Positions 5,509-7,154 of a DNA stretch of 7,154 nucleotides are shown here, piece by piece. The notes below the pieces were generated by a model. It was not told the origin of the DNA. It worked only from the letters and a program-made list of their open reading frames with translations, and made no database searches. A program made the translations under genes and the position numbers. Source of the stretch: an uncultured Clostridia bacterium (lineage in GTDB: Bacteria > Bacillota > Clostridia > Oscillospirales > Acutalibacteraceae). The DNA is taken from contig CAMMKL010000106.1 of NCBI GenBank assembly GCA_946497265.1, forward strand, positions 1 to 7,154. Direction: 5' to 3'. How positions within the stretch are numbered: position 1 is the stretch's first letter; the number at the start of each line of letters is the position of its first letter.

Positions 5509-6244
5509 CATTATCACCCTGTTTCCGGAGATGTGCGAAGCTGTTATGAACGAAAGTATTATCGGGCGCGCCCAGAAGAGCGGCGCGTTGGAGGTGTATT
5601 GTCACCAACTGCGCGATTACACATATGATAAGCATAACCGGGTGGATGACTGTCCTTACGGCGGGGGCAAGGGCATGCTTTTGATGGCCGAGCCGATTGC
5701 CGACTGTTATGAGCACATTTGGGCGCAGGCGGGAGCGCGCCCCCATCTGGTGTACATGTCTCCGCAGGGAAGCGTTTTAACCCAGGAGAAGGTCAAAGAG
5801 TTGGCGGGCTATGAGAATATCTGCATTTTGTGCGGCCATTACGAAGGGGTAGACGAGCGTGTACTCGAAGAATTTGTGGATGAACAGGTGTCCATTGGCG
5901 ATTATGTGCTCACCGGCGGGGAACTGCCCGCCCTGATATTGGCGGACGCCATCAGCCGCATGGAACCCGGCGTTTTGGCCGAAGACGTTTGCTTTGAGGA
6001 GGAGAGCCACTTTAACGGCCTGTTGGAATACCCCCAATATACCCGCCCGGCCAATTGGCGGGGACGGGAGGTTCCTGAGGTGCTTTTGTCCGGCCACCAC
6101 GCCCGTATACAGCAGTGGCGGCATGAGGAATCGTTACGCCGTACAGCAGCAAGCCGGCCGGATTTGCTTTCAAAGCTTCGTCTTACTCCTAAAGAAGAGC
6201 AAATTGTACAAGAAATCCTTTCAAAAAATGAAAAAAAGGAATAG
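5498..6244 (+). CDS. trmD: tRNA (guanine-37-N1)-methyltransferase TrmD
   Basis: Methylates G37 next to the anticodon using S-adenosylmethionine, preventing +1 frameshifting. It acts as a homodimer with a SPOUT trefoil knot. The 248-residue protein shows DDCPYGGGKGM (50-60), CGHYEGVDER (112-121), the knot run SIGDYVLTGGELPA (132-145), Arg154, the NGLLEYPQYTRP segment (173-184) and VLLSGHHARIQQWR (195-208). The position of the general base Asp169 of the E. coli and Haemophilus enzymes is Glu169 here, with no gap in the alignment I recall. The ATG at 5498 is 7 bases after GGAGGGG, which lies inside rimM; a TTG one codon upstream is less likely. The start overlaps the end of rimM by 11 bases. In Bacillus rplS follows trmD; it is not present here, and no clear terminator follows. 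Confidence 0.96.
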   Translation: MRIDIITLFPEMCEAVMNESIIGRAQKSGALEVYCHQLRDYTYDKHNRVDDCPYGGGKGMLLMAEPIADCYEHIWAQAGARPHLVYMSPQGSVLTQEKVKELAGYENICILCGHYEGVDERVLEEFVDEQVSIGDYVLTGGELPALILADAISRMEPGVLAEDVCFEEESHFNGLLEYPQYTRPANWRGREVPEVLLSGHHARIQQWRHEESLRRTAASRPDLLSKLRLTPKEEQIVQEILSKNEKKE

Positions 6245-6285
6245 GTTTTGGTTTTCCAGGCAATACTGCTTGTAGGAGGAATTTG

Positions 6286-6327
6286 TTGGAAAAGATGGCT
6301 GGGCGCATGTGTACTTTTCGTTTCTGA
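6286..6327 (+). CDS. Possible 13-codon small ORF after trmD
   Basis: The site AGGAGGA (6274-6280) is followed after 5 bases by TTG and the peptide MEKMAGRMCTFRF, ending in TGA. An ATG at 6295 is in frame but 14 bases from the site. The ribosome site is among the best in the window, yet the frame is too short to identify. It could be a leader peptide, the surviving start of a lost gene, or chance. In another frame from 6276 a run of about 36 sense codons ends at 6386 but has no early start codon. I assign no function. Confidence 0.2.
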   Translation: MEKMAGRMCTFRF

Positions 6328-6398
6328 ACGTTTTCGAACAACGGAAGTATTTGGCAGAAATTTTCCCTTATCATATGACAGCCTAACGGTTCTGCACT

Positions 6399-6426
6399 TT
6401 GTCCAAAAATTTTCACATATTATAAT
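6399..6426 (+). promoter_or_regulatory. Candidate upstream promoter in the trmD-HPr gap
   Basis: TTGTCC (6399-6404), 16 bases, then a perfect TATAAT (6421-6426). Transcription would start near 6433, about 267 bases before the HPr gene, so it could be a second HPr promoter or could make a small RNA. The -35 matches at only four of six positions, and the region is AT-rich. Confidence 0.4.
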
Positions 6427-6600
6427 CTGTTATAGAATAGAATTTTCAAGAATGGGTATTTATATTTGAGCCCATGTTGCAAAAACGAAAAATACAGCCA
6501 GTGCGCTACAAAAGTTTTCAACATTTACGTCATCCTGCACAAAGACTAACGTCGGCAGATTCAATCGAATCGTTCATCAATCCAAAAATAGCCAAATTGA

Positions 6601-6628
6601 TTGACGGTGCCGCAAATTGTGATATAAT
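6601..6628 (+). promoter_or_regulatory. Sigma-A promoter of the HPr gene
   Basis: TTGACG (6601-6606), 16 bases, then a perfect TATAAT (6623-6628), preceded by the extended -10 TGA. Start of transcription is expected near 6635, giving a leader of about 65 bases. The -10 lies inside an inverted repeat, AATTGT (6615-6620) and ACAATT (6629-6634), which could be an operator. I see no good CcpA cre site nearby. Confidence 0.82.
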
Positions 6629-6699
6629 ACAATTGTTTTCTGAAATACTTGTTTGTAGGCGAGCAAATCATATTACTTTGATTATGGGAGAGGTTTTCA

Positions 6700-6963
6700 A
6701 TGTTTGTGAAAGATGTAATGGTTCAGAATCAGGTAGGGCTGCACGCGCGTCCGGCAACTTTTTTTATTCAGAAGGCGAATGAATTTAAATCTTCGATCTG
6801 GGTGGAAAAGGAAGAGAGAAGGGTAAACGCCAAGAGCTTGCTTGGGGTATTATCTTTGGGGATTGTCGGCGGTACCAGCATCCGCATCATTGCAGACGGG
6901 GCCGATGAGGAAGAGGCTGTGGAACATTTGGTAAAGCTGGTACAATCCGGTTTTACTGAGTAA
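6700..6963 (+). CDS. ptsH: HPr family phosphocarrier protein
   Basis: HPr is the small cytosolic phosphocarrier of the PEP:sugar phosphotransferase system, passing phosphate from Enzyme I to the sugar-specific EIIA proteins. The 87-residue protein has active-site His15 in GLHARPAT (13-20) and the regulatory Ser46 in NAKSLLGVLSLGI (43-55). Gram-positive HPr kinase phosphorylates this serine so that HPr can act with CcpA in catabolite repression. Because His15 is kept, it is a true HPr rather than a Crh protein. The ATG at 6700 follows a GGGAGAGG site by 6 bases. It has its own promoter and terminator and is not next to ptsI, so it is a single-gene unit. A paralogue with a dedicated role cannot be excluded. 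Confidence 0.94.
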   Translation: MFVKDVMVQNQVGLHARPATFFIQKANEFKSSIWVEKEERRVNAKSLLGVLSLGIVGGTSIRIIADGADEEEAVEHLVKLVQSGFTE

Positions 6964-6980
6964 GAGTTGTATAAGATCGC

Positions 6981-7006
6981 AAGCACCGCTGAGGCGGTGC
7001 TTTTTT
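6981..7006 (+). terminator. Intrinsic terminator of the HPr gene
   Basis: AAGCACCGC (6981-6989) pairs perfectly over 9 bases with GCGGTGCTT (6994-7002) around the tetraloop TGAG, running into a six-T run. It ends the HPr transcript before uvrC, which must therefore use read-through or a promoter I cannot see in the short gap. Confidence 0.93.
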
Positions 7007-7043
7007 CTTACCTAATATTGTGATCCTACACAGGAGGTTATCG

Positions 7044-7154
7044 ATGGACGACCATATTAAGGCACTGCGCGCAAAAGCGATGGCGCTTCCGCTAACTCCG
7101 GGCGTGTATCTGATGCGCGATAAGGCCAGGAATATTATTTATATAGGAAAAGCG
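7044..7154 (+). CDS. uvrC: Excinuclease ABC subunit C, N-terminal part (runs off the right edge)
   Basis: UvrC joins the UvrB-DNA complex at bulky lesions and makes both incisions in nucleotide excision repair. The first 37 codons show the start of the GIY-YIG nuclease domain, which makes the 3' cut: LPLTPGVYLMRDK followed by NIIYIGKA, with the GVY and YIG halves of the motif in place. The ATG is 6 bases after a perfect AGGAGG (7032-7037), and the distance from the start to GVY is normal. The remaining roughly 570 residues lie outside the window. Confidence 0.93.
   Translation, partial: MDDHIKALRAKAMALPLTPGVYLMRDKARNIIYIGKA

Larger units (their letters stand above)
6245..6699. other. 455-base gap between trmD and the HPr gene with no convincing gene
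   Basis: All frames are short or lack recognisable protein features, and none resembles ribosomal protein L19, the usual next gene. The stretch is more AT-rich than its neighbours towards its right end. It holds a 13-codon open frame behind a strong ribosome site (6286-6327), a candidate promoter at 6399-6426 and the HPr promoter at 6601-6628. Weak inverted repeats include ATGGG/CCCAT (6452-6475) and GATTC-aatc-GAATC (6558-6571). I see no intrinsic terminator, tRNA or known riboswitch. It may be a decayed gene region, a long trmD 3' UTR, or a site of a small RNA. Confidence 0.6.

Noticed and set aside
6248..6469. Plus-strand 73-codon open frame after trmD with a hydrophobic start
   Set aside because: It needs a TTG start with no ribosome site at the right distance, and the hydrophobic stretch is short. 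Nothing supports translation, though I cannot fully exclude it.
6472..6495. Possible CcpA cre site (TTGCAAAAACGA) upstream of the HPr gene
   Set aside because: The central CG is shifted by two bases from the cre consensus.
6474..6782. Plus-strand 102-codon open frame overlapping the HPr start
   Set aside because: Its second half is HPr in another frame, it crosses the HPr promoter, and it has no ribosome site.

Overview
The window looks like core chromosome of a low-to-mid GC Gram-positive anaerobe of the class Clostridia, probably near the Oscillospirales/Ruminococcaceae. This is an inference from three things: Bacillus-type consensus promoters and strong Shine-Dalgarno sites, the gene order ylxM-ffh-rpsP-khpA-rimM-trmD, and the protein sequences themselves (YlxM, an HPr with both His15 and Ser46, and the Ffh N-terminus). 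I saw no phage, transposon, CRISPR, tRNA or rRNA.

Layout. Bases 1-436 (minus) hold the N-terminal part of a MATE-family efflux transporter that runs off the left edge. It has a weak candidate promoter around 481-509. Bases 729-2240 (minus) hold a complete IMP dehydrogenase (guaB), closed by a very strong intrinsic terminator at 655-710. Its start region (2241-2316) faces the start of the opposite operon. On the plus strand, a perfect-consensus sigma-A promoter (2375-2403) drives ylxM (2460-2822), ffh (2862-4223), rpsP (4281-4523) and khpA (4542-4775). This block ends at an intrinsic terminator (4782-4815). After a 177-base GC-rich leader come rimM (4993-5508) and trmD (5498-6244), which overlap by 11 bases. 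A 455-base stretch without a convincing gene follows. It contains a 13-codon open frame behind a strong ribosome site and two candidate promoters. Then come the phosphocarrier HPr gene (6700-6963) with its own terminator, and the first 37 codons of uvrC (7044 to the right edge).

How the genes work together. ylxM and ffh belong to co-translational membrane targeting by the signal recognition particle. rpsP, rimM and trmD make or mature ribosome and tRNA parts: RimM helps assemble the 30S subunit and TrmD makes m1G37 in tRNA. KhpA is a small RNA-binding KH protein. guaB commits IMP to guanine nucleotide synthesis. HPr carries phosphate for sugar uptake and, through Ser46, links to carbon catabolite control. 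UvrC is the excision nuclease subunit of nucleotide excision repair.

Most of the window is ordinary housekeeping DNA and I found no convincing new multi-gene system. The points most worth a second look are: the guaB product, which matches the protozoan Tritrichomonas foetus enzyme residue for residue at every functional position I can check; a palindrome sitting on the predicted guaB transcription start; glutamate at the TrmD position normally held by the catalytic aspartate; competing hairpins in the rimM leader; and the absence of rplS after trmD, where there is instead an unexplained gap.
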